Assembly: GCA_030378015.1 (NCBI GenBank)
Contig: JAUCGG010000003.1
Coordinates: 1-64,000, forward strand
DNA length: 64,000 nt
Reading direction: 5' to 3'
Source: Desulfococcaceae bacterium HSG8
GTDB lineage: Bacteria > Desulfobacterota > Desulfobacteria > Desulfobacterales > 4be13
The position numbers and the translations under genes were made by a program. How positions within the stretch are numbered: the stretch's first letter is position 1; each line of letters starts with the position of its first letter. The notes beneath the pieces are model-generated. The model saw only the letters and a program-made list of their open reading frames with translations, was not told the origin of the DNA and ran no database searches. Positions 43,977-52,899 of this stretch are shown here, piece after piece.

Positions 43977-45392
43977 TTAAGATTCCGAGGAGTTCAATGC
44001 TTCGTAATCACATGGGAATCCGAGTTCGAATTGTGTTCCTTCCCCGACGACGCTGCTGCAATGTATAGTACCTCCAAGAGTTTGAGTGATCAGGTTATAT
44101 ACAATATGCATACCGAGTCCGCTGCCGCCTTGACCACGTTTTGTGGTAAAAAATGGATCAAATATTTTACTGATGTTTTCTTCGGATATTCCGCGACCCG
44201 AATCCTGGTAGGACATTTTTACGTTTTCAGCTTTTTTAAGGATTTCAATTGAAATGGTTCCCTCATCAACTCCTTCAAAACCGTGCTTGAGCGAGTTGAT
44301 AAGAAGGTTTGTCAGAATCTGGGAAAATGCGCCGGGAAAGCTGTTGATAGCAAAATCATCAGGACATTTTACCTTAATTTCATAACGCGTTTTTTTGAAT
44401 TTCGGGTGCAGACTTGCCAGAATTTCATATACGTACTTTTTGATCCTGAACCGACGTAGCTCTTCGCTTGACTGGTCAACCGCAACCTGCTTGAAACTTT
44501 GTATCAAATCTGCCGCACGGTTCATGTTTGATAAGATCATCTTTGAACTTTCCATTGCAACATTGATATAGCTTTCAAAATCTCTGCGTGAGAGATTGCC
44601 GGTCTTATACACTTTTGTAAATTTTCGGGTTTTATCTTCCAAGTGGGAGGCTGCCGTAACACCTATGCCGACCGGGGTGTTGATCTCATGGGCAACGCCT
44701 GCAACCAGCCCGCCCAGTGCTGCCATTTTTTCAGATTGTATCAGATAATCCTGCGTACGCTTCAGACTTTCCAAGGATTCTTTAAGTTCTTTTGTTCTTT
44801 CGTTAACCAGATCCTCAAGATGGTCTTTATGATGTATCAATTCCTCATTGGCTTCAGAAAGCTCATCAGTTCGCAACCGCAGTTCCTCCTCAACCCGCTT
44901 GCGCTCGTTCAGTTCAATGCGCAAATGATCGTTGGCCTGTTTTAATTCCTCTGTCCGATCGGCCACCATATACTCCAACTGCTGCTGGTATTTGCGGTTC
45001 TCCAGCTTTAGCCGCGCCTTTTCCAGGGCATTTGTCACCGCATGCATCAAAACCGAAAAATCCTCAATAGGTTTAAGCAAATAATTCCAGGCGCCCTTGT
45101 GCAGGGCATCTACGGCATCACCGATCACGCCGGTCCCCGATACCACAATCAACGGTGTTTCCGGCGAAAGCTCCCCGGCGCGACGCAACACTTCCAGTCC
45201 GTCCACCTCGGGCATGCGCAGGTCCGTCAGCACCAGATCCACCTTTTCACGTTCGAGAATCTGAAGACCGATGCGGCCGTTTTCCGCTGTCAGAATTCGG
45301 TAGTCCATGTCTTCCAGGTAGTCGGCATAAGTCTGCCGGATGATAGCCTCATCATCAATGACAAGAATTGTTGTTTGGCAGTTGTTATCCAT
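43977..45392 (-). CDS. Receiver-coiled-coil histidine kinase
   Basis: A 471-residue soluble kinase: receiver 8-125 (Asp in LVLTDLRMPEVDG, Lys in LKPIED), a long coiled coil (130-225) and a catalytic part 225-465. The His is in GVAHEINTPVGIGVTAASHL, the pattern of kinases with HEINTP boxes; the ATPase has YQDSGRGISEENISKIFDPFF, TKRGQGGSGLGMHIVYNL. Receiver and linker closely resemble the kinase at 36684, the catalytic part does not, so its domains were recombined. It has no PAS or membrane segment. Confidence 0.92.
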   Translation of the reverse strand: MDNNCQTTILVIDDEAIIRQTYADYLEDMDYRILTAENGRIGLQILEREKVDLVLTDLRMPEVDGLEVLRRAGELSPETPLIVVSGTGVIGDAVDALHKGAWNYLLKPIEDFSVLMHAVTNALEKARLKLENRKYQQQLEYMVADRTEELKQANDHLRIELNERKRVEEELRLRTDELSEANEELIHHKDHLEDLVNERTKELKESLESLKRTQDYLIQSEKMAALGGLVAGVAHEINTPVGIGVTAASHLEDKTRKFTKVYKTGNLSRRDFESYINVAMESSKMILSNMNRAADLIQSFKQVAVDQSSEELRRFRIKKYVYEILASLHPKFKKTRYEIKVKCPDDFAINSFPGAFSQILTNLLINSLKHGFEGVDEGTISIEILKKAENVKMSYQDSGRGISEENISKIFDPFFTTKRGQGGSGLGMHIVYNLITQTLGGTIHCSSVVGEGTQFELGFPCDYEALNSSES

Positions 45393-45430
45393 CTGACTCC
45401 TTTTTTTGTTTCATCTTCGCAATCATCAAT

Positions 45431-45569
45431 AGTACACCGATTCGTAAATTCCTCCCCCCTTTTTAAAGGGGGGCCGGGGGGGATTTCTGCCGTAACACCT
45501 TTTTTTTAGCAACGTAAAATCCCCCGGCCCCCTTTAAAAAGAGGGGACGAACTTAAAAAGTGGTGTACT
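45431..45569. repeat. C/G-rich hairpin repeat
   Basis: AGTACACCGATTCGTAAATT to AAAAAGTGGTGTACT with CCCCCCTTTTTAAAGGGG arms; same family as 29548 and 14178. A second hairpin, CCGGCGGCTCGGATTTGCC with the inverse AATCCGAGCCGAGC, lies at 45610-45660 between GTACTAGTGT-type ends. No gene in 45393-45707. Confidence 0.65.
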
Positions 45570-45707
45570 AGTACACTGAGGCAGAAATTCGTTACCCCTT
45601 TCTGCTCCCGCCGGATTGACAAATCCGGCGGCTCGGATTTGCCAATCCGAGCCGAGCGAGGGGTAACGAACTTCTGCCTTGCTGTACTAGTGTCTTCACG
45701 GATTCGC

Positions 45708-48596
45708 TCATGCTTTCCCATTTTCCAATGGCAGGCGGATGATAAATTTCGCGCCGGAGCCGGGTCCGGATTCAACAGCCATCTCACCCTCGTGATTTTC
45801 GATAATGATGAAATAGGAAACGCTCAACCCCAGGCCGGTGCCTACTCTTACAGGCTTGGTGGTATAGAAAGGCTCAAATACTCGTTTGCGAGTTTCTTCA
45901 TCCATGCCTGGGCCGTTGTCCTCAATCTCCGTACAGACCATTTTCCGCTCTTTTTCAACCCGTGTTCGGATGATAAACCGAGGTTTTTCTGTTCCCGCGT
46001 CCTGCATGGCCTGGGCGCCATTGCGCAGGATGTTCAGCAGCACCTGCTGTATCTTGCCTCCCTCACAGGGCACAGGGAGCAGGTTATCTTCGTACTCCTT
46101 TTTAACTTCGATCAGCTTGAAATCGTAGTGCTTTTTGAGATCATAGTCGGTTGCCGCCAATTCCAGGGTTTTGTCGAGAAGTTCGGAAAGAGCATGGTAA
46201 GAGACCTTGGCCTCGCTCTTGCGGGCAAAACTGAGCATGTTGTCCACGATATGTGCTGCACGCCGGCCCGATTCGTTGATTGCCCTGATCATACGCGGGA
46301 TACCTCTTTTTTCCATAAAGGCTCTGATGTCATCCATACTGATGCCGACTTCATCCGCGGCACGCATGTTGGCCGGCATCGCAAGATCGGTCAGACGATT
46401 GCTCATGACATCGGCGGTCTGCATCATACCGGCCAGGGGATTATTTATCTCGTGGGCCATCCCCGCAGCCAGCCCTCCGACAGAAAGCATTTTCTCGCTC
46501 TGGATCATCATCTCTTCCATACGCACCTTATCGGTCACATCGTCAATGCGGATCACCGCGCCCTCCACGCCGTTCGCGATCAGGGGATAGATGGTTACGT
46601 CCTCGTAACAGGTGCCGTTCTCCGACACGCGGGGCCTCTTCTGTTCCTGTTTTGTTTCCCGGGTCCTGATGCTTTCGGCTATTTTTTCCATCTCCGATGC
46701 CATCCTGGGAAACACATCAGAAAGAGTTTTTCCCTGTGCCACGCAGGCAGAGACCCCCGTGGTCTGTTCCGCTGTCTTGTTCCACTGGCTTACTTTGCCA
46801 TCAATGTCCACCCCGACCAACACAGACGGCATGGAGTCAATAATGTTGGACAGGTAGTTGCGCAGATGACGGATTTCTTCCTCAGCCTGCCGGCGATCTG
46901 TGATATCTGTAATATTTCCCACAAAGCAGATTATTTCATCATTTGAATCTTTCATGGCCACAGCCTGTCCGATTGCCCACGTCACCTTACCCTTCCGATC
47001 CACAAAGCGGTATTCTGATCTGAAATCTGCCCGCGCTTCGGCACTCTCATACCATTCGGCAAACACACGTTCCCTGTCATCAGGGTGTATGCCATCGGCC
47101 CATCCTGTACCTTTACCCTCATCGGTTGACATTCCTGTGATCTCACGTAGTCGCTCATTCCAATATGTGGTTTTTCCATCAGCATCGGCGATGAATATTC
47201 CGACAGGCGATATCTGCGACAGTACACGAAACCGTTCCTCTGCCTCCCTGCGCTCGGTGATATCCATGATCACACCGTCAAGGTAGTGCAGGTTCCCGCC
47301 TTCGCCAAAGACACCTTGCCCTTTCTCAAAAACCCAGCGGATATCCCCGTCGGCGCGAACAATGCGATACTCGATGGTGAAGGTCTCTTTCCTGTCTATT
47401 CTGCCCAAAACGATGTCCTCGACCAGTTGTACGTCGTCGGGGTAAATAATCGAAGCGTATGAACGCTTCTGGTTCGAAAGGAAGTCCGACGCGGGATAGC
47501 CGCTGAGCACTTCAATTTCATTGCTGATGAATTCCACACTCCAGTGTTTATCACATGCACAGCGGTAGCCCACACCGGGAATGTTCCCCACGAGCGTACG
47601 AAACCGCTCCTCACTTGCCCTCAGTTGCTTATTGGATTCATCCAGTTTTGCAGTACGCTGCCCGACCTGATGCCTTAGTATCCTGTTCCATAAAAGGATT
47701 ATTAAAATGACCAAAAATGCTGTGCCAGACAGGCCAGATAATATAAACCAGAATTCCCGGGAGTTATAAAAGGGCTTCGTCTCCAGACGTATCCATTTAT
47801 TGTAAATAATTTCTCTCTCCTCATGGGTGACCAGGGAAAGCCCCTTTTCGAGAATACGGTTCAGTACAGGCAAGTCCTTTCTCGAAGCAAGGCAAAGGTT
47901 CCATTCAAATCCCACATTGCCAGCCACTTTAAGGTTGGATATTCCAAGTTTTTCAATATAATATGAGGCAACAGCAGTATCGGTGACAAAAGCATCAGTT
48001 CGCCCAAAGGAAACCCTCTGCAACCCCTCTGTATTATCCTTTACCGGCACGATATCAATAAGAGGATTTTTTTGTTTTACAAACTTGTAAGTGGCATATC
48101 CCTTTACAATTGCCACTTTTTTTTCCTTCATCCTATTCAATATAAGCGGCCCATCTGCATCCTTTTTCACTATGATGACATTGGGCACAGTAATATAGGG
48201 TCTTGTGAAATCCAAGAATTCCCTTCTCTCAGGCGTATCCTGAATTGAACCGATAATATCAGCATCATGGTTCTCTACTGCTTCAACCATCTCATTCCAA
48301 GTATTAACATAAACTCTCTTTACTCTGAAATCAAGCTTTCTTTCTATGGCGCTGATAATATCCGTTGTAATACCTTTCTGGATCCCATCTTCATCAAAAA
48401 AATCAATCGGAGGATATGCGGAGCTTGGGACGAGTCGTATTTTGTCATCATGCTTGTTGAGCCAAGCTCTTTCTTCCGCGGTAAGCGGATCCTCCATATG
48501 TCCTTTACAACCTGTAATAGTCGTAAAGAAAGAAGTGGCAACAAGAATCACTGCTATTGCTGATCTGATTTTTATTATTCTTTTTATTCTTTTCAA
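45708..48596 (-). CDS. Histidine kinase with periplasmic amino-acid-type binding domain
   Basis: A 962-residue membrane sensor. An N-terminal signal with lipobox ITGC (about residue 30) is followed by a SBP_bac_3 domain (about 45-270: YPPIDFFDEDGIQKGITTDI, DIIGSIQDTPERREFLDFTR). TM near 283-303. Three PAS domains follow (about 330-450, 455-580, 590-705) and then the shared kinase cassette with His in [12 protein letters not shown] and ATPase [14 protein letters not shown] binding domain fused to a kinase, BvgS/EvgS-like, senses a small solute directly. A lipid anchor plus TM would be unusual; the Cys may also be chance. Confidence 0.92.
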   Translation of the reverse strand: MKRIKRIIKIRSAIAVILVATSFFTTITGCKGHMEDPLTAEERAWLNKHDDKIRLVPSSAYPPIDFFDEDGIQKGITTDIISAIERKLDFRVKRVYVNTWNEMVEAVENHDADIIGSIQDTPERREFLDFTRPYITVPNVIIVKKDADGPLILNRMKEKKVAIVKGYATYKFVKQKNPLIDIVPVKDNTEGLQRVSFGRTDAFVTDTAVASYYIEKLGISNLKVAGNVGFEWNLCLASRKDLPVLNRILEKGLSLVTHEEREIIYNKWIRLETKPFYNSREFWFILSGLSGTAFLVILIILLWNRILRHQVGQRTAKLDESNKQLRASEERFRTLVGNIPGVGYRCACDKHWSVEFISNEIEVLSGYPASDFLSNQKRSYASIIYPDDVQLVEDIVLGRIDRKETFTIEYRIVRADGDIRWVFEKGQGVFGEGGNLHYLDGVIMDITERREAEERFRVLSQISPVGIFIADADGKTTYWNERLREITGMSTDEGKGTGWADGIHPDDRERVFAEWYESAEARADFRSEYRFVDRKGKVTWAIGQAVAMKDSNDEIICFVGNITDITDRRQAEEEIRHLRNYLSNIIDSMPSVLVGVDIDGKVSQWNKTAEQTTGVSACVAQGKTLSDVFPRMASEMEKIAESIRTRETKQEQKRPRVSENGTCYEDVTIYPLIANGVEGAVIRIDDVTDKVRMEEMMIQSEKMLSVGGLAAGMAHEINNPLAGMMQTADVMSNRLTDLAMPANMRAADEVGISMDDIRAFMEKRGIPRMIRAINESGRRAAHIVDNMLSFARKSEAKVSYHALSELLDKTLELAATDYDLKKHYDFKLIEVKKEYEDNLLPVPCEGGKIQQVLLNILRNGAQAMQDAGTEKPRFIIRTRVEKERKMVCTEIEDNGPGMDEETRKRVFEPFYTTKPVRVGTGLGLSVSYFIIIENHEGEMAVESGPGSGAKFIIRLPLENGKA

Positions 48597-48599
48597 TTT

Positions 48600-48905
48600 T
48601 CATGCTTCTCCTTTCCTCCCCGGCGGCAATCTGATAATGAACGTCGTTCCCCCGCTGGGGCGGACTCCATGCTCATCTCGCCCCGTGGTTTTCGGTGATG
48701 ATAAAATACGATACACTCAACTCCAGGCCAGTACCCACATGGTGGTGAAAAACGGTCCGAAGATACGTTTGCGGGTAGTCTCGGGCTAGCTGTTCCTGAT
48801 CTCCACGCGGAGCATATCGGTCTTTGTTCTTTTGCCAGCATAAAGAGCGGCTTGTTCTTTTCATCCTTCCTCAGCGCTCCTGCATGGCAGGACACATATG
48901 GCAGA
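48600..48905 (-). pseudogene. Decayed kinase catalytic domain
   Basis: Minus-strand fragments in shifting frames resemble the shared cassette: LPYVSCHAGALRKDEKNKPL, then [19 protein letters not shown], then GTTFIIRLPPGRKGEA. Several frameshifts and a deletion separate them. It lies between the 48906 kinase stop and the 45708 kinase start and resembles the 3' end of the 55628 gene (KNKPRFILRLAKE) most. Confidence 0.82.
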
Positions 48906-50900
48906 TTATATTTCTTCTCCGTTTTCTCTCGATGATGACGGAGGATCGCCCAGTGCCTTTGCCAAGGCATCCTTCAAGGTCTTCATCCCATAGGGTTTTT
49001 GCAAAAAAAACTGAACCCGCTCGCCGGGCTTTTCGTTCATCACCCGGGCCTCGTCGTACCCGCTGGCCAGAATCATCGGAATATCGGCGCAGATGCGCCT
49101 TATGGCCGCCAGGGTTTCCCAGCCGTTCATGATCGGCATGGACAGGTCGGAAATCACAACGCTGATATTCGCCTGTTTTTCACGGAATATCTCCACGGCC
49201 TCGGCCCCGTTTCCGGCGGCGAGTACTTCAAAACCGATCCGCGTCAGCATGGCCTCCGCCACGATGCGCACACCGTCCTGGTCGTCCACCAGCAGAACGA
49301 CGCCACTCTTGATCGGCGGCGTCTGTGCGGTGATATCTTTTGGCCGGGGAATGTTTTGTTCTGACAGGGGCAGAAACACCCGGAACACGCTCCCCCGCTT
49401 CAATTCGCTCTCCACGGTGACGCCCCCGTTGAGGGCTTTTACAATGCCCAGCACAACAGCCAGACCCAGGCCCCGGCCTGTGAACTTATCGGTAAAAAAC
49501 GGGTCGAATATATTCTCGATATCCTCGGGTTTGATCCCGCACCCTTTATCCGCCACTTCCAGGCAGGCATGGGCATTGCCTTGGGGTTGCCAGTCCGGAG
49601 GAAAGCGGCCAGAATCCGGGATATCCGCTGATGAAACCGTTCCTACGGAAAGGCGGACGCTGCCCCGGCCTTTGTCCGCAGCTTCCCAGGCATTGGTTGC
49701 CAGATGAATAAGGACCTGTTGCATGCGAGCGGTATTCACTTTGACCGCGGGCCCGGGAATAGGGAAATCGGTCTCCAGCTTTATACCTTTGGACATGGCA
49801 GATCGAAGCTCAGGCAGGCTTTCGCGGCAGATATCGGCAAGATCCGCTATCTCAAGTTTGACGGTCGTTTGTCCGAGTAAGGTCAGCATCAGTCCGCTCA
49901 TATCCGCGGCCCGGAGAGTCGCCTGCAATGCCTCTTCCAGCTTTCCGGTGGATGCGGCATCCCGCGGCAGATCATCCATAGCCATCTCCAGGTTACCCAT
50001 CACAGTAAAGAGCTGGTTGTTGAAGTTGTGGGCGATGGCCCCGGTCATACGGGCCAGGCTTTCGGCTTTTTGAAGTTGCCGATTTTTTGCCTCGAGTTTC
50101 TCCTTCTCCTCCTCGGCTTGTCTGCGCTTTGTGATATCTCTCCCGACAGCGACAATTTCCACCACCTGACCTTCATCGTCGAGTACGGCAGTATTCAGCC
50201 AGGCCTGCCAGCGCCATCCGTCCTTCGTCATAGCCTGTTCTTCCACATAAGCGGTAAATGACGGTTTGTACACATTATCTATCGCCTTTGCGACATTTTC
50301 ACGGTCATCTTCATGGATGAGAGGCATAAATGTCTTTCCGACCAGTTCTTCCTGGGTCTTCCCAAATGTTTTGCAGTACGACGGGCTGACATAAAGGAGC
50401 CGGCCTTCCGGATCAAACTTTACAATCAGGTCAGTCTGATTTTCAATAAGCAGCCGGTATTTCTCCTCACTTTCCCGGAGGGCATTCTCGACCGCTTTTT
50501 TTTCTTTAATGAGACGCTGACGCTCAAGCAGCCGTTCGATAATCCCGGGCAGGGTTTCAAAATATTTGCAGTCAACATCTTTTACGAGGTAATCCCCGGC
50601 CCCGATTTTCATAGCTTCAACAGCTACGAGTTCACTGCCCTTACCCGTGATCATTATGATCGGCGGCAATGGCCCCCGGGAGGCCAGGATCCTGATAACT
50701 TCAAGGCCGCTATAGCCCGGCATCTTCTGGTCCACAGCAATGACATCGTATTGGCCGGTTTGATACATTTCCAAACCGATTTTACCATCGCCGGCGATAT
50801 CCACGCTATAGCCGGCCCGCCTCATTCGTTTCTGAACAAGACGCGCCAGTCCGAGGTCGTCTTCCATGTAGAGAATACTGACAGATTCAGATTTATTCAT
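48906..50900 (-). CDS. Hybrid histidine kinase: receiver-PAS-kinase-receiver
   Basis: A 664-residue soluble kinase. The first receiver (5-128, Asp in VIAVDQKMPGYSG) is nearly the same as that of the 39708 kinase. PAS about 145-270; phospho-acceptor His in GAIAHNFNNQLFTVMGNLEM; ATPase with ADKGCGIKPEDIENIFDPFF and TGRGLGLAVVLGIV; final receiver about 545-655 with Asp in VVISDLSMPIMNG. It follows the Rcp-like receiver by five bases, so it is probably part of the same message. Confidence 0.92.
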   Translation of the reverse strand: MNKSESVSILYMEDDLGLARLVQKRMRRAGYSVDIAGDGKIGLEMYQTGQYDVIAVDQKMPGYSGLEVIRILASRGPLPPIIMITGKGSELVAVEAMKIGAGDYLVKDVDCKYFETLPGIIERLLERQRLIKEKKAVENALRESEEKYRLLIENQTDLIVKFDPEGRLLYVSPSYCKTFGKTQEELVGKTFMPLIHEDDRENVAKAIDNVYKPSFTAYVEEQAMTKDGWRWQAWLNTAVLDDEGQVVEIVAVGRDITKRRQAEEEKEKLEAKNRQLQKAESLARMTGAIAHNFNNQLFTVMGNLEMAMDDLPRDAASTGKLEEALQATLRAADMSGLMLTLLGQTTVKLEIADLADICRESLPELRSAMSKGIKLETDFPIPGPAVKVNTARMQQVLIHLATNAWEAADKGRGSVRLSVGTVSSADIPDSGRFPPDWQPQGNAHACLEVADKGCGIKPEDIENIFDPFFTDKFTGRGLGLAVVLGIVKALNGGVTVESELKRGSVFRVFLPLSEQNIPRPKDITAQTPPIKSGVVLLVDDQDGVRIVAEAMLTRIGFEVLAAGNGAEAVEIFREKQANISVVISDLSMPIMNGWETLAAIRRICADIPMILASGYDEARVMNEKPGERVQFFLQKPYGMKTLKDALAKALGDPPSSSRENGEEI

Positions 50901-50905
50901 AATAC

Positions 50906-51349
50906 TTAACTCCTTTCCGGTACACTGGCTACCGATAAAAGCAATCCGAGTTTCTGAACAGCCTCTGAGAATTTTCCATAATCAACAGGTTTTGTTACGT
51001 AAACATTACAACCCAGCTCGTAGCACCTGGATATATCATGGTTGTCATCGGACGTAGTCAGAATGATAACCGGTATCAGTTTGGCGGAATCATTTTCTCT
51101 CATACGCCTGAGCACTTGGATGCCGCTGAATACCGGTAAATTCAGGTCAAGCAGCACAAGTAACGATGAAGCGCGTTTTTGGCCGGCGTATTCGCCTTCT
51201 TCAAACAGATAATCAAGTGCCTGCCTGCCGTCAGTTACTTTAATGATTCCATTTTTCACATTGGCGCGACGCAGGTTTTTTTCGATTAAGCGACTATGCC
51301 CGGGATCATCCTCGATTATAAGGATTGTAGCATTATTAACATCAGTCAT
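50906..51349 (-). CDS. Rcp-type single-domain response regulator
   Basis: A 147-residue receiver of the type paired with phytochrome-like kinases: IEDDPGHSRLIEKNLRRANV, LLVLLDLNLPVFSGIQVLRR with the phospho-acceptor Asp, ILTTS and VTKPVDYGKF. Two ATGs stand in a row (51352, 51349); AAGGAG spacing favours the second. It follows the kinase at 51464 with 114 bases between and is probably its partner. Confidence 0.9.
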   Translation of the reverse strand: MTDVNNATILIIEDDPGHSRLIEKNLRRANVKNGIIKVTDGRQALDYLFEEGEYAGQKRASSLLVLLDLNLPVFSGIQVLRRMRENDSAKLIPVIILTTSDDNHDISRCYELGCNVYVTKPVDYGKFSEAVQKLGLLLSVASVPERS

Positions 51350-51463
51350 CATGGTCTCCTTTCTGAAATTGGTCTTCATCATCGTTTCGGCCACCCGTCG
51401 GATTGGCAAATCAGGTGGATGGCTTGGATTTAGCAATCCAAGCCGAGATGGACCGGACAATGA

Positions 51464-52666
51464 TCATAACCCTGAAATTCTTTTGGAAATAGAAAAGGTG
51501 AAGGTTGTGCCCGCACCGTGTTCAGACTCGCACTTTATGCGTCCACCATGACGGCGCACCATGGTTTGCACATAAGCAAGTCCCATGCCATCGCCCGGAA
51601 CATTTTCCTCGCCTGCGCGCCGAAAAGGCGCGAAAACCTTATCCATATCATCTTTGGCGATCCCGCGCCCATTATCGCGAACATGGATGACAGTTTCATT
51701 TTGGGATGTCTCGGCCATGATTTCAATTTCCAGGGGGCGCTCAGGCTCCCAGTATTTAACGGCATTATTTAACAGATTGCCGATTATCTGTTCCATGGCG
51801 GTCTGGTCCGCAATGACCGATGGCAGGGACCCCATGGTCACCCTGGTCTTACGTTCTTCAATCTGGTGGGCGATGTCTTTCAAGACGGCTTCGACAACCG
51901 AGCGTATATTGACTTCCACCGGTTTGAGTTCATGCCGCCCCAAACGCGAAAGTCTTAAAAGCGAATTTATGAAACTGTCCATGCGATTCACGGATGATTC
52001 GATAAAATCAAAAGCTTCCGGTATATCCTCCTCAAGGGCAATGTTCACGGATTCCTTCTGCTTTTCATCCAGATGGGGAATCGCTGATTCCATGACTGAA
52101 TTAATTTCATCCAGGCCGTACCGAAGCTCGGCGGAAAAACCCTTTATATTGACAAGGGGGGCCCTCAGATCGTGAGAAATGATATAGGCGAACTGTTTCA
52201 CCTCTTCATTGGCCATCTCCAGTTCCTTGGCGTATTGTTGCAGCATTGCCTGGGTTCGTTTGAAATCGGTCACATCCCGCCAGATGCTGATGATAACTCC
52301 GCTTTCCTCATCAGCCACCTGATCCAGGAGGGAGGCATTCACACTGTAATAATTTACACCATCCGGTATGGTCATCATAAACTCCGTATTACGGCAGGCC
52401 CCTTCAGTCCGCACACGCGCCTCCAGCTTGCCCCATGTGTTCAAAGCACCGCTGTCTAATTGTTCAAGCCATAGAAACAGGCTGGTTTCAACCATATCTC
52501 CCCATTGGCTTCCGAATATGGAACAGAACGCTTCATTGACAACGATTATATTCTGGGTTGTGTCCGTAATTACGATGCCGTCCGTCGAAGCCCTGAGCAG
52601 GGTTTCAAAGAACTTAACCGTCTGCTGCGTGGCTTCCGACCTGTTTTTCATGGACTGTTTGTTCAT
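51464..52666 (-). CDS. PAS histidine kinase (phytochrome-like catalytic type)
   Basis: A 400-residue soluble kinase. PAS domain about 15-140; dimerisation helix with phospho-acceptor His in AYIISHDLRAPLVNIKGFSA; ATPase with NLLNNAVKY, RDNGRGIAKDDMDKVFAPFR, GDGMGLAYVQTMVRRHGG. The HDLRAPL box and downstream Rcp-like receiver form a usual two-gene unit. ATG 52666 follows GGGAG by seven bases; a TTG precedes it. Confidence 0.92.
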   Translation of the reverse strand: MNKQSMKNRSEATQQTVKFFETLLRASTDGIVITDTTQNIIVVNEAFCSIFGSQWGDMVETSLFLWLEQLDSGALNTWGKLEARVRTEGACRNTEFMMTIPDGVNYYSVNASLLDQVADEESGVIISIWRDVTDFKRTQAMLQQYAKELEMANEEVKQFAYIISHDLRAPLVNIKGFSAELRYGLDEINSVMESAIPHLDEKQKESVNIALEEDIPEAFDFIESSVNRMDSFINSLLRLSRLGRHELKPVEVNIRSVVEAVLKDIAHQIEERKTRVTMGSLPSVIADQTAMEQIIGNLLNNAVKYWEPERPLEIEIMAETSQNETVIHVRDNGRGIAKDDMDKVFAPFRRAGEENVPGDGMGLAYVQTMVRRHGGRIKCESEHGAGTTFTFSISKRISGL

Positions 52667-52718
52667 CAATTTTCTCCCTGAATTGAAAAGTTGAAAAGAC
52701 TTGTTTTTACCCCTTTGA

Positions 52719-52899
52719 CCTATGAAAGCGGCCCGTATCTTTACCGCATTGAACTTCCATGCTGTGCCCCAGCGTATCGTTCACTTTCTTACTCTTGCTC
52801 TTACTTTTACTCTTGCTCTTACTCTTAAAATTTACAGCGTTATAAGATTAAGAGCAAGAGCAAGAGCAAGAGCAAGATTTTCGAGGTTGTCCCTTGGAC
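52719..52899. repeat. Palindromic hexamer array between duplicated gene ends
   Basis: CTCTTG/CTCTTA hexamers at about 52788-52835 and their inverses AAGAGC/AAGAGCAAGAGC at 52848-52877 form a large hairpin. On both sides lies the same gene tail: minus-strand TGGAAGTTCAATGCGGTAAA (52752 down) against TATAAATTCAGTGCGGTGCA (52938 down), each followed by TTTCATAGGTC. The outer copy is a degraded duplicate of the last codons of the oxidoreductase. Confidence 0.7.

Noticed and set aside
45708-48596. ABC uptake system
   Set aside because: The binding domain is fused to a kinase and no permease or ATPase gene is nearby.
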